Source: Botryococcus braunii (taxonomy: Eukaryota; Chlorophyta; Trebouxiophyceae). From it: a DNA stretch of 64,000 nucleotides. The notes beneath the pieces were generated by a model that was given only the letters and a program-made list of their open reading frames with translations, was not told where the DNA came from and made no database searches. Both the position numbers and the translations under genes were made by a program. Position 1 is the first letter of the stretch; each line of letters opens with the position of its first letter. Shown piece by piece: positions 54,458 to 64,000 of the stretch. The DNA is taken from the NCBI GenBank assembly GCA_002005505.1, contig KV908426.1:243637-307636 (forward strand), written 5' to 3'.

Positions 54458-57400
54458 TCACAGAAACTTGGCCAGTCCCAGTGAGTTACGATGTCCCAGA
54501 AACACTTGTCTAACTAGTGGTTTGGTAAAAATGTCAGCCACATTTCTAGCAGATTGAATGTACTTGAATTCAACCTGCCCCTTTGCAATAGCTTCACGTG
54601 CGAAATGACAGCTAATTGCAATATGCTTTGTGTGTTTGGAGTACACCGGATTCCTCAGGTGGTTTATACACCCTTGGTTGTCACAATGAATCTTCACTAT
54701 CCACGGTAACACTCCAATTTCCTCCAGGAAACCTCTCAGCCAATTTGCTTCCTTCACAACAGCACTTGCTGCCATGAATTCAGCCTCCACTGTTGAAGTG
54801 GCAACAGCAGATTGCTTTTTACTTCCCCACACTACTGCTCCTCCAAACACAGTGAGGACAAAGCCAGTGGTAGAGAAGCGATGATCCTGATCACCTCCAT
54901 AGTCGGCATCCACATAGCCTTCTAGCTCTATCTCCCCCCCTCCGAGAGTTAGAACCAAATCTCGGGTTCCTTTCAGATACTTCAACACACGGATGGCTTC
55001 ATTCCAATGTGCTGTGGTGGGAGATATGCGATAACGAGACAATACACCTACTGCCTGAGCTATATCGGGACGTGTGGTGTTGGCTATATACAGAAGAGAC
55101 CCTACTAACTCACAGTAACGGTGACCTGGAGGTAGTGGACTGCCAGCACCAATGCTGTCGCTCCCATCTCTCGGTGCAGGCCTTTGGGACATTACGAAAT
55201 CTTTTGTCATGGGAGTATCAGGTCCCACTGACTCAAGATCCAAGCCAAATTTCTCTACAAGTGCATCGATTTTAGGGATGCAACTCAGGGTGATCAGCCC
55301 TTTATCTCTATCTCTCATCACTTGACATCCCAAGAAATCCTTCACTTCCCCAAGATCATGGATGGTGAATTCTTTCTTGAGAAGTCCCTTCACTCTCTCG
55401 ATTTCTGACATGCCCTTGGAAACTATCAGAAGATCATCAACATAGATCAGCACATAGGACTTTCCTCCATCAGTAGAGCATCTCACATACACTCCCGCAT
55501 CACTCTTGCACACCTCATACCCCATGACTTCAAGTTTGTCATTCAGGGTTTTGTGCCAGGCACGTGGAGCCTGCTTCAGGCCATACAACGCCTTTCTCAA
55601 TCGGCACACAATATTCTTATCACCATTCTCAAAGCCAGGAGGTTGCGTTACATATACTTCCTCCTCGAGCTCACCATTCAGAAAGGCGGTCTTAACGTCC
55701 ACCTGATGAATTTCACAGCCCTCTCTTGCAGCAACAGCAAGCAGAGCTCTTCTAGCTCCATAGCTACTAGTAGGAGCAAAGACCTCCATCACATCCACTC
55801 CAGGGATTTGTCTGCATCCCTGTGCCACTAATCTGGCCTTGAATCTCACAACATTGCCATGTGCATCCATTTTCACTGAAAATATCCAGTGAACTGGAAT
55901 AACCTTATGTCCACGAGGTCTCGGAACATACTCCATGACCTCATGAGTATCTAGAGAATTTTGCTCTTCCTGCATAGCTGCCTTCCAGTATTCCCACTGG
56001 GGAGACATCTGTGCTTCTCTCAAATTAGAGGGAACGTGAATTTTCCCAAATCTGACACCTGTGTGCTTTTCCTCTGAATTGCCTGATTTTCTCTCACTTT
56101 GTCCAGAACCCACTACTCTTCCACTGACACTCGCTGAGTTACACATCACAGGCTCTCCAGTAGAAGTAGAATGCTCTCTCATAGCACGCTCTCGCTTGGA
56201 CTCACACTTGGCTTTGCACAAGTTACTCTGCTCATCCCTCACATCATCCTCCCATGCACAGGTACCTCTCGGACAGTCTTTGTAATTTGGAATCCCTTCA
56301 CATTGTCCAGACTTCCGATTCACCTCCTCAGACACACTCTGACATGCCTGCAAGAGTTCAGACTCTTCAGGTCTCTCACAAGCAACATCGGGATATGGCA
56401 GAGTGTCTGCATACTTCCCCTGATTTATGTGATCCACATGCCTCTCAGACCGACTGCATGTCACTGTTGGGAGTGACCTCACATCTCTGACATCACTCTC
56501 CCAGGCACAGGTACCTCTCAGTGAGCACTTGTAATTTGGTCTGTCTCCACAATGTCTGTGCTCCTGATTCACCTCCTCCTCTCGTCCCTTACATGGAGTC
56601 AAGGATGCAGATCCTGTCTCCCGCTCACAATCATGTTTGGCTGGTGCAGAGAAAGCATATGATGCTTCCTCTGACCGGTGGCTGCCACCACAGTCCCGTC
56701 CAGGAGTGCTCTGACTGGACGGGTTGCCAGAAGAACTCTGCATGGTCACATCTCTTACATTTCTCTCAGTCACTGAACAAGACCCACCCATACTGCTCAG
56801 CTCCCCGGGACCATTTGCAGCTTTGCATGTAGCTGCCCCCCTCACTGCACTCACATGCAATTCATGCCCCTCATGTGAATCACCCTCTAGCTGCACTTCC
56901 CCTGGTCCCTGTGACAGAGAGTCACATTCAGTCAACCCCTCTCGCTCTCTGCTCTCTCCCTTCTCCTGTGGCAGCAGGAGGTCTTTGGCGGCAGTGCGTT
57001 GTTCGTGTCGTTGAGCCCGGGTCAGGCCATCCAATTGGTGGTTGCGGCAATCAGACCTAGTTGGTCTGAGGACCTCCTGGGCTCGCTCCATCTGCGGTCG
57101 AAGGTGGGAGTCCTGTCTCACTCCTCTGGCTAAGTCCTGTACTGCCTCCAGGGTTTGATCCATCTCCACTGGGTCACACAGTCTTCTGGATTCAGGCTCG
57201 GGCTCAGCCTCACTGGGGGGTCCTGTGACAGGCTGTGTGGGGAGGTTGCTGGAGGCTGGCAGGTACTCAGGCTCACTGTGTGGGTCATCAAGATCTGTCT
57301 CAAGGCTGATGTTGGTTGTGCCAGGGGAGGTGCCGGGAAAGACTGGGGGAGTGTCACTTGCAGAGGGCTCAGGACACAGAAACTCTGTAGACTGTGTTGA

Positions 57401-59860
57401 GGAAACGCTCATGCCAACCCGAGAGGCTCCCCTGAGGTGCTCCACGAAAACCACATCTCTGCTCTCCTTCCAGATACCCCCTCCCACATAGATCCGATAG
57501 GCTTTGGAGGAGGCTGAGTAACCAGTAAGCATCCCTGGCACAGTTTTAGGGGAAAACACAGAGCGCTGGACATCAGGAATGTGCACAAAGGCCAAGCAAC
57601 CCCAGGTACGCAGTGGGGTTACATTTGGTTTGTAGCCAAAAAATAATTCTGATGGCGTGCGGTCCCTCCCGGTACTGGGACCCATGTTCAGTAGGGTGCA
57701 TGCAGTTTCCAGGGCCTCCTTCCACAACGTTGGACTGGCAGCTGCAAAAGCCAGAAGAGTCCTGGTACGTTCCTTGAGGGTGCGATTGGCTCTTTCAGCC
57801 GCTCCATTCTGTTGCGGGGTGTAAGGAGCTGAGGTCTCCAATTTAGTCCCCTGGGATGCACAAAATTCTTTGAACGTGGCATTCAGAAATTCAGTTCCAC
57901 GGTCACACCGGACACACTTCACTTTGGTTTTCTTCTGGGTCTGCCAGTATAGAATGAGGTCCCTCACAGCAGCACTGATGGCATCTTTGGACTTCACAGG
58001 CAGGACCGCCTTTAACTGAGATGACTCATCCAAAGCAGTCACCCAGTAACGTTCACCAGTTACTGCAGCAGGAAAAATGGGGCCCACAGTGTCAATATGT
58101 ACTCTGTCAAGTGGTTCAACAGCTGGTCTACTGCTTATTCCAAATGGAGGCCGAGACGTCTTTCCCTCAATACATGCTTCACAGTAGACTGGACAATTGG
58201 AGCAGGGACATAGGGATGTATCAAGTCCCGAGACCAGGTCCTCATTGGTTAGGCGCTGCATCCATGTTTCACCTGGATGTCCCATTCTGCTATGCCAGAG
58301 GTATCGTCTGGCACAGTTGTGTGAGTTTTGGGTGGGGGTTTTGGACTTCACAGCAGCTGAAATTCTTCTGTGGTTAACACTGGGACTCAGAGCTACAACT
58401 TGATGAATATAAAATAGCCCTTTCTCTGCACTGATCCGAGACCTCCAGCTGTTTGGACCACAGACTTCAGTGAACGCTCCAACATCATCTGTGCGAAAGA
58501 CTGCCCCATCCCGCAATGCTGCAGATACTGACAGTATGTTTGAGGTTGCAGAAGGAACACACTGAACATGATGTATCCACAGGGGAACTCCCACTCGACT
58601 GAGGATGCAGACAGAGCCTGATGCTACAATTCCTCCAGTGGCATCTGAAGTGGCCAGATGTAATGGGATGGGTTTGGCATGCACAGTTGGATTATGTAGT
58701 AGGGTCACATCATTCACCAGATGTACAGATGCTCCACTGTCCACCAGCCAGGATTGCAGAGACGAATTTCTGACAGGAGTCTTCAGGATGTTGAGGGAAA
58801 TTATGTATGGCATACCTCCAGGTGGTGGAGGTGGGGGAGCTGGGGGTTGGAACCATGCCGGAAAGGCATCCAGTCCAGGGTGCGCCAGCTGGGCTGCAGG
58901 AGGGTGTGGGCCACCCATATGTGGAGGTCCCTGTGGCCACATTCCCTGCAATTGTTGGACCGCTGCCACTACGTTCCGTTGGGTCTCCTCGTCCCGCTTC
59001 CTCTTTCGACAGTCCCTCCAGTAATGCCCCTTCTTATTGCAGTAGTTGCAGATGCCCTTAGTCTCGGACTTGGCCTCAGAGACAGTTGGTTGGGCCTGCT
59101 GATGGACTGCACTGGCAGCTGGTGGGGTATTGGCTCCACTGGAGCCTTGTCCAAGAGCCAAAACCCTTGGTTGGCGAGGAGCATATTCATCAAAACCCAC
59201 TGCAGCTGCTGTGTTGCGCAGAAGTCCAGCCAGCTTCTCCAGGGGTTGTGCTGCAGCAGTTGTGATCATTCCTGGCTCTTTAGCTGCATCAGGCAAGCCC
59301 TGCACAATCTGGGTTGCAACGTGTGCATCCAGTAGAGCATGGTTGTTCCTGTCAAGGCATGCCTTCAGGTTGATCATTCTGTTGACATATTGCGAAATCG
59401 TCTCGTCATGTTTCATTCCCTGGCTCATTTCTTGGAGCCAATCTGCATTGGCCTCGATATTATATCCACCAATAAACTTTCTGCAGATGAACTCATATGC
59501 ATCATAAGCAGAGGGCAGATTAGACAGAGGTCCCAGCCATTCCTCTGGGACTGACTCATAAATCAGTAACATTGCGGCTGCGTCATGTGCTGTACCAGGC
59601 ATAGCCTCCAGGATGGCAGGCAAAGACCCTTTTGACTCATTTGCTGCCAAAAATGCATTCTTCCAAACAATAATATTTGTCCCCCGTTCCTTCAGTTTTA
59701 TGTGTACCTTGACATTTGTTGGGATAATCTTGGGCAGCTCATCTCCGCTGCCTCTTGAGGTGCTGGGAGTACACGGTTCTCTGATGGGTGTGGATGAGGC
59801 TGGTTCACTGCTTGACGTTGATGCTCCACTAGCTGATGATCCTTTCTTCTTGGAAGTCAT
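54458..59860 (-). CDS. gag-pol: Copia-E Gag-Pol polyprotein
   Basis: 1800 residues from ATG 59860 in one open frame. Gag 1-265; zinc knuckle C271-C274-H279-C284; protease D-S-G-A at 374-377; pre-integrase H/C cluster (H523, H528, C553-C563); integrase D590, D653, E689 (D-35-E); a long hydrophilic linker; RT with H-Q-V-D-V-K-T-A-F-L-N-G and active site Y-V-D-D; RNase H with Y-V-D-A-D-Y-G-G and H-C-D-N-Q. The linker carries a Cys-containing repeat unit twice (P-N-Y-K-x-C/S ... R-G-T-C-A-W-E ... D-V-R-D). All catalytic residues are present. The start codon overlaps the stop of the leader ORF (ATGA), suggesting termination-reinitiation. Confidence 0.95.
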   Translation of the reverse strand: MTSKKKGSSASGASTSSSEPASSTPIREPCTPSTSRGSGDELPKIIPTNVKVHIKLKERGTNIIVWKNAFLAANESKGSLPAILEAMPGTAHDAAAMLLIYESVPEEWLGPLSNLPSAYDAYEFICRKFIGGYNIEANADWLQEMSQGMKHDETISQYVNRMINLKACLDRNNHALLDAHVATQIVQGLPDAAKEPGMITTAAAQPLEKLAGLLRNTAAAVGFDEYAPRQPRVLALGQGSSGANTPPAASAVHQQAQPTVSEAKSETKGICNYCNKKGHYWRDCRKRKRDEETQRNVVAAVQQLQGMWPQGPPHMGGPHPPAAQLAHPGLDAFPAWFQPPAPPPPPPGGMPYIISLNILKTPVRNSSLQSWLVDSGASVHLVNDVTLLHNPTVHAKPIPLHLATSDATGGIVASGSVCILSRVGVPLWIHHVQCVPSATSNILSVSAALRDGAVFRTDDVGAFTEVCGPNSWRSRISAEKGLFYIHQVVALSPSVNHRRISAAVKSKTPTQNSHNCARRYLWHSRMGHPGETWMQRLTNEDLVSGLDTSLCPCSNCPVYCEACIEGKTSRPPFGISSRPAVEPLDRVHIDTVGPIFPAAVTGERYWVTALDESSQLKAVLPVKSKDAISAAVRDLILYWQTQKKTKVKCVRCDRGTEFLNATFKEFCASQGTKLETSAPYTPQQNGAAERANRTLKERTRTLLAFAAASPTLWKEALETACTLLNMGPSTGRDRTPSELFFGYKPNVTPLRTWGCLAFVHIPDVQRSVFSPKTVPGMLTGYSASSKAYRIYVGGGIWKESRDVVFVEHLRGASRVGMSVSSTQSTEFLCPEPSASDTPPVFPGTSPGTTNISLETDLDDPHSEPEYLPASSNLPTQPVTGPPSEAEPEPESRRLCDPVEMDQTLEAVQDLARGVRQDSHLRPQMERAQEVLRPTRSDCRNHQLDGLTRAQRHEQRTAAKDLLLPQEKGESREREGLTECDSLSQGPGEVQLEGDSHEGHELHVSAVRGAATCKAANGPGELSSMGGSCSVTERNVRDVTMQSSSGNPSSQSTPGRDCGGSHRSEEASYAFSAPAKHDCERETGSASLTPCKGREEEVNQEHRHCGDRPNYKCSLRGTCAWESDVRDVRSLPTVTCSRSERHVDHINQGKYADTLPYPDVACERPEESELLQACQSVSEEVNRKSGQCEGIPNYKDCPRGTCAWEDDVRDEQSNLCKAKCESKRERAMREHSTSTGEPVMCNSASVSGRVVGSGQSERKSGNSEEKHTGVRFGKIHVPSNLREAQMSPQWEYWKAAMQEEQNSLDTHEVMEYVPRPRGHKVIPVHWIFSVKMDAHGNVVRFKARLVAQGCRQIPGVDVMEVFAPTSSYGARRALLAVAAREGCEIHQVDVKTAFLNGELEEEVYVTQPPGFENGDKNIVCRLRKALYGLKQAPRAWHKTLNDKLEVMGYEVCKSDAGVYVRCSTDGGKSYVLIYVDDLLIVSKGMSEIERVKGLLKKEFTIHDLGEVKDFLGCQVMRDRDKGLITLSCIPKIDALVEKFGLDLESVGPDTPMTKDFVMSQRPAPRDGSDSIGAGSPLPPGHRYCELVGSLLYIANTTRPDIAQAVGVLSRYRISPTTAHWNEAIRVLKYLKGTRDLVLTLGGGEIELEGYVDADYGGDQDHRFSTTGFVLTVFGGAVVWGSKKQSAVATSTVEAEFMAASAVVKEANWLRGFLEEIGVLPWIVKIHCDNQGCINHLRNPVYSKHTKHIAISCHFAREAIAKGQVEFKYIQSARNVADIFTKPLVRQVFLGHRNSLGLAKFL

Positions 59861-60129
59861 AATTCCCCAGTTGTCTTATAACTCCAGTACTCGCAAGGTA
59901 GCAGCAAGATCTTACTTCTGAACCAGGTGGGTTGAGCTAACGGACAGCCAACGTGAAGGTGAAAGATGTAGTCTTTGACGATAAAGGCTCTCTCGTCAGG
60001 ATTGCGGTCTCCACGTTGTCCTCCTTCTCTGATTAGTTCGTTGTATGACGGAGGTCCTGATCTCAAGCGCGCTGGAACGTTGAGGTTGGTGGTCTTCCTG
60101 GCTGTTTGCTTTGTCCGCTTCTTCGCCAT
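59857..60129 (-). CDS. Copia-E leader ORF (ORF0) with histone H3 tail-like N-terminus
   Basis: 90 residues from ATG 60129, in the leader between PBS and gag. Residues 5-12 are R-T-K-Q-T-A-R-K, identical to mature histone H3 residues 2-9, including the K4 and K9 contexts; residue 13 is Thr where H3 has Ser10. The following sequence (from about residue 15) does not resemble H3: basic and Pro/Gly-rich, then acidic (D-R-N-P-D-E-R) and a hydrophobic C-terminal half. The TGA stop overlaps the gag ATG as ATGA. The Copia-A and B leaders carry only a short basic ORF at a similar place, and the Copia-C/D leader none. Possible role: mimic of the H3 tail for methyltransferases or reader domains. Not a known Copia component as far as I know; function unproven. 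Confidence 0.6.
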   Translation of the reverse strand: MAKKRTKQTARKTTNLNVPARLRSGPPSYNELIREGGQRGDRNPDERAFIVKDYIFHLHVGCPLAQPTWFRSKILLLPCEYWSYKTTGEL

Positions 60130-60183
60130 TCACAGTCTAGTGAGCTCCGATTTAGGCGCCACCCACTCTCAGCATCCGAGCCC

Positions 60184-60197
60184 GTGGGCCCATAACC
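60184..60197 (-). promoter_or_regulatory. Copia-E primer-binding site
   Basis: GGTTATGGGCCCAC on the minus strand directly after the 5' LTR, identical to the site of the other Copia families although their LTRs are unrelated. Confidence 0.75.
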
Positions 60198-60888
60198 TGA
60201 AATATTCTGGGCTTGGCGTATCCTGCATGGTGGCGGCACGGAGGGTGTTAGACGATGTCCTCCTACTTGTGCGTTGTTAAGTAGGCACGGACATATACAA
60301 GTCAAGGACTGGTTAGCAACTGATTGATAGACACCCGGAGTGCCACTATAGTTCCAACCAAGTCTTACAATATCTCTCATCTCTCCTAACAAGGTGACGC
60401 AGTTCAAACACGCCTAACCTGCTCTCACCCAGGTCGTGTTCATTACTTTGTCCGATGAGCTAAACTCAACTCTATATGTCTAACATGTTCTAACAATGTT
60501 CATCTGAGTGCTAAATCCAGGAATACAATAAGGATTAAGTCACCTGCATGGTGGCGGCACGGAGGGTGTTAGACGATGTCCTCCTACTTGTGCGTTGTTA
60601 AGTAGGCACGGACATATACAAGTCAAGGACTGGTTAGCAACTGATTGATAGACACCCGGAGTGCCACTATAGTTCCAACCAAGTGCCTTCCCTATCCGTG
60701 CTTGCCCCATATGCCTCCTTTCTACAAACGTGTCTGTAACTTGCGTTATGATAGTCTTCGTTCAAATGCATGTATTGCCTGGCAGAACTCAGGGTTCTGC
60801 CTCTCTTTCCTAATTGGTATTGTCTTCATACGGAGACTTGCCATTATTACTCCTCTGAGGGAAAGGCATAAAATTAATTAACACAACA
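60198..60888 (-). repeat. Copia-E 5' LTR
   Basis: 691 bp, matching 53749-54439, with the same two internal 142-bp repeats. Confidence 0.95.
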
Positions 60889-60893
60889 AGTTC

Positions 60894-63800
60894 GAACCTG
60901 CTTTTGGGCCTACAAACAAGGCCGATGTCCCTTCTGATAAAAGTGGATTGAATCACCCCATTTGTCAACACCTTCGTGCTGAGTTCAGTGATGTCTTTTT
61001 TGAGAAATTAGAAGGCCTACTCCCTGATAGACATCTGTTCCACACTATCCCATTGTATAGTGAACATGTTCCTCCATCCCGACCTGGTTACCGTTTAGCT
61101 TTGCCTGAGTTGCAAGAAGCACAGAAACAGGTTGCTGAACTTCTTGAGCAGGGATTGATTCAGCCAAATTGCAGTCCGTTTAGCAACCCTGTTCTGTTTG
61201 TGAAGATAAAGGATGACACATTGCGTATGGTTATCGATTATCCTGCGTTAAACCGCATTACTGTTCCTGATCGTTATCCTCTCCCGCGGATTGATGAGTT
61301 GCTTGATAAACTGCAAGGTGCTGTGTTCTTTACAAGTCTTGATTTACTCTCTGGCTATCATCAAATTCGCTTGCAAGAGGAAGATGTTCCCAAAACTGCT
61401 TTCCGTGTCCCTTTTGGCCATTATGAGTTCAAAGTCCTACCCTTCGGTTCGACAAATGACCCCGCTACCTTTCATCGTATGATGAATCGCGTATTCCATG
61501 ACTTTGTGGCTGAAGGCTTTGTGGTAGTGTACCTTGATGATGTTTTGATCTTCTCTAAAACCGAAGAAGAGCATAAAGAGCATTTGCTGAAAGTTTTCGA
61601 GTGCCTACGTGAAGATAAAGTGTTTGTGAAGCTAAAGAAGTGTTCTTTTTGTCAGCCTGAACTAAGCTATCTTGGCTTTATTGTGGGGAAACATGGAATC
61701 AAGATTGATCCGGATAAAGTCGCAGCTATGATGAAGTGGGTCGTACCGGCGGCTGCCACTGAGGTACGACAGTTTTTGGGCCTCTGCAATTTTTCGCGGA
61801 AATTTGTACAAGGGTATAGTCAACTTGCTGCCCCGTTGAATCACTTATTGCGAAAAGGTGTGCCTTGGCTGTGGACTGATGCATGCCAAAAAGCTTTTGA
61901 TGGGTTGAAGTGGGCCATCACAAATGCCCCAGTGTTGGCAATCCCTGATCTCTCCCCGAATGCTCCTAAGTTTCGGATCGTGTGTGATGTCTCAAAGAAT
62001 GGTGTTGGTGCTGTGCTTGAGCAAAATGGACGTCCATGTGCCTATATGAGCCGGAACTTTTCTGATGCTGAGAGAAATTATCATGTCACCGAGCAAGAGT
62101 TGGCTGCTGTGTGTATGTATGGCATTGACTGATTGGCGATGTTATCTCCTTGGGAAACCCTTTGAAATGGTCACTGATCATGCAGCAAACACGTTTTTGC
62201 CGTCCCAATCGGTTTTGAGCCCTCGGCAAGCCAGGTGGTCGGAGTTGCTCCGGATGTACTCTATAGAGTGGAAGTATGAGCCCGGTTGTACTAATGTTGC
62301 GGACCCTTTGAGTAGGAATCCAGCGTTCATAGTTAGTCCTTTGGTCCTCCTAGGGGCTCTGTTCAGCTTAGGGCCGCAATGGGGGGGCATAGGACATCGT
62401 ATTAGGTGTGCTGTACTTACGCGCAGGGGGGCGCGTTCCACTGGAGGCGGTACTGCCCCTCCATTAGGTGGGGTGGTCCCTGGAGCAGCAAGTGACTCGG
62501 GCGACGCGTGCCCGGATGGGTTCACCATATGGTGCCCCGAGGGGGAAGACTGGTTGCACCGCATACGGACCGCATATGAGAAGGATCATCTTCTAAGGGA
62601 TGGGCGTAAAAGACAAAGAGCGAAGTTGGTCGCGAAAGATGGTTACTGGTTCCGTGGAAAAGCAATGTGTGTGCCCGAAATGGCAGGTGGTAAAGATAAA
62701 GAGCTCAAAGAAGCCATTCTCAAAGAAAACCATGAAGTGCCACAGGCAGGCCATGTGGGCCGGACTAAAATGTTGGAGAAAATACAATGGTATGTTTGGT
62801 GGCCGAAGCTGAGGGAAGGTGTTGAACATTTTCTTCGCGTTTGTGATGCATGCCAGCGCAACAAGGTGGATACCTCACTGCCAGCTAGTCTGCTGCAGCC
62901 TCTTCCAACTCCTTCACGAAGGTGGGAAAGCATCTCTATGGATTTTATTACTGACTTACCCAAAACGGTGAACGGGAATGATGCTATCCTTGTGGTTGTG
63001 GACAGACTGTCTAAATATGCGCACTTCATCCCAACAACTGATCAGCTTTCTGCTGAAGGTCTTGCTGATGTGTTTGTGGATCGTGTGTTTAAGCTGCACT
63101 GTATGCCTAAAGGGTGTTGACTGATCGCGGAACGGTGTTCACGAGTGCCTTCACTAAAGCGTTGTTTAAAATTTTGGGCACGAGGTCTGTCTTTTCAACG
63201 GCTTATCAACCACTGGCTGATGGACAAACTGAGCGTGTGAATCGCATTGTGGAAGACATGTTGAGGCATTATGTTAGTCCTACCCAACATGATTGGGATG
63301 TGCATGTGCCAGCCGCGGAATTTGCTTACAACAATGCTTATCAAGAATTCGTTCGCACAACTCCCTTCCGGTTGGTGTATGGGGAGGATCCTATTGAGCC
63401 GTTTGCAGTGATATCTGGAACCACTTTCCCGTTGGCTAAAAGGTGCAAGATTTGCTATAAAGGTGCAAGATGATCTTGCGCTATTGAAGCGCAACCTGAT
63501 TGAAGCACAGGATAGGCAGCGCACCTATGCTAATCAGGGGCGGAGACATGTTGAGTATGAAGTTGGGGAAGAGGTAATATTGTCCACTAAGAATATTCGT
63601 TGGAAGCACCGGGGCACCAAGAAGTTTTTGCCTCGTTTCATTGGGCCATTCAAGATTTTGGCTAGAATTGGCGCTGTTGCATATAGGCTGGAGTTGCCTG
63701 ATGAGTACACCATTCACAATGTGTTTCATGTGTCGCTGTTGAAGCCATATCATAAGGGTGTCAATGTGGCGCCCGCACCTCCGCCAGATTGGATTGATGG

Positions 63801-64000
63801 TGATTGGGAATACGAGGTGGAGTGTGCAATACGAAAAAATACTTGATAAAATGGAAAGGCTACGGGCCTGAGCGTAACTCATGGGAACCAGAAGCAGGAT
63901 TAATAGAACATGCCCAAGAGGTTGTCCAGGAGTACTGGGCTGGTCGCGCTCTCAATGAGAGGTGGGAACAAGGAAGCGCACGAAAGGTGTCGCGGCTGCA
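60894..64000 (+). pseudogene. pol: Gypsy-F pol: RT - RNase H - integrase - chromodomain, several frameshifts
   Basis: 60894-62132: RT with S-P-F-S-N-P-V-L-F-V, active site Y-L-D-D-V-L-I-F and the Ty3 RNase H start (F-R-I-V-C-D-V-S). Near 62110 the frame shifts; RNase H ends and integrase follows (zinc H-H-C-C ending C-D-A-C-Q-R-N-K, then S-M-D-F-I-T-D). A shift at 63114 leads to L-T-D-R-G and D-G-Q-T-E-R-V-N-R (second D and E of DDE). A shift near 63465 leads to the integrase C-terminal G-P-F-K-I-L/V-F-H-V-S-L-L-K-P-Y motif. A last shift near 63837 leads to a chromodomain (Y-L-I-K-W-K-G-Y-G-P-E-R-N-S-W-E-P-E). RT before integrase plus chromodomain defines a chromovirus. It is non-functional as read and runs off the window. 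Confidence 0.9.

Larger units (their letters stand above)
53749..60888 (-). mobile_element. Copia-E (Ty1/copia, coding-complete) nested in Gypsy-F
   Basis: TSD AGTTC at 53744-53748 and 60889-60893. LTRs of equal length (691 bp) at 53749-54439 and 60198-60888 look identical by reading. It has PBS, a leader ORF with a histone H3-like N-terminus, one 1800-codon gag-pol frame and the polypurine tract CAAGGGGAAG. It is intact and apparently very recent. Confidence 0.96.

Noticed and set aside
59130..59507. Plus-strand ORFs over Copia-E gag
   Set aside because: Antisense shadows of a fully open, domain-rich minus frame.

Overview
The window is a repeat-dense stretch of a nuclear eukaryotic genome with spliced genes, very long microsatellites and several layers of nested retrotransposons. 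The green lineage, possibly a streptophyte alga with a large genome, is the best guess. The clue is that three Copia families carry a primer-binding site matching, from memory 14 of 14 bases, the anticodon arm of plant-type initiator tRNA-Met. This placement is inference; no rRNA, tRNA or marker gene is present.

Left third (1-14733): host-like DNA. It holds an open frame of 18-residue repeats (1288-2661), a wrecked Ty3-type gag (3766-4684), and a four-exon BTB-BACK gene (6400-9025) whose splice phases all agree and whose introns hold a (CT)n/(GA)n pair and a (GT)n tract. These are followed by a 653-nt uninterrupted homopurine run, a (GT)n(CT)n(GT)n tract and an A26/T57 hairpin.

Middle (14734-33748): Gypsy-1 has two 1.5-kb LTRs, gag, a DTGA protease and an unusual pol segment. 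That segment carries a Dam-like N6-adenine methyltransferase domain (NPPF motif) where reverse transcriptase would be expected to follow, and then no RT, RNase H or integrase. Copia-A is inserted inside its pol frame (TSD CGCCT). Beyond it lies a two-ORF, APE-type LINE on the minus strand with a frameshift in RT.

Right third (33749-64000): Copia-C (plus strand, only LTR and gag left) is split by an intact Copia-B (TSD AGTCC). It is joined in inverted orientation to Copia-D of the same family. Copia-D is decayed and interrupted by a 1451-bp TRIM-like element with identical 165-bp LTRs (TSD CAAAG). Copia-E is intact (identical-length LTRs, TSD AGTTC, 1800-residue polyprotein) and sits in a decayed chromodomain Ty3 element, Gypsy-F, that runs off the right edge.

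How they work together: the Copia families share PBS, polypurine tract (CAAGGGGAAG), LTR start (TG) and internally duplicated LTRs, so they form one lineage probably primed by a cleaved initiator tRNA. The most striking single observation is a 90-codon leader ORF in Copia-E that begins with a near copy of the histone H3 N-terminal tail (RTKQTARK). Its stop codon overlaps the gag start codon (ATGA). Together with the Dam-like domain in Gypsy-1 and the chromodomain in Gypsy-F, the window holds three different retroelement-encoded, chromatin- or DNA-modification-related modules.
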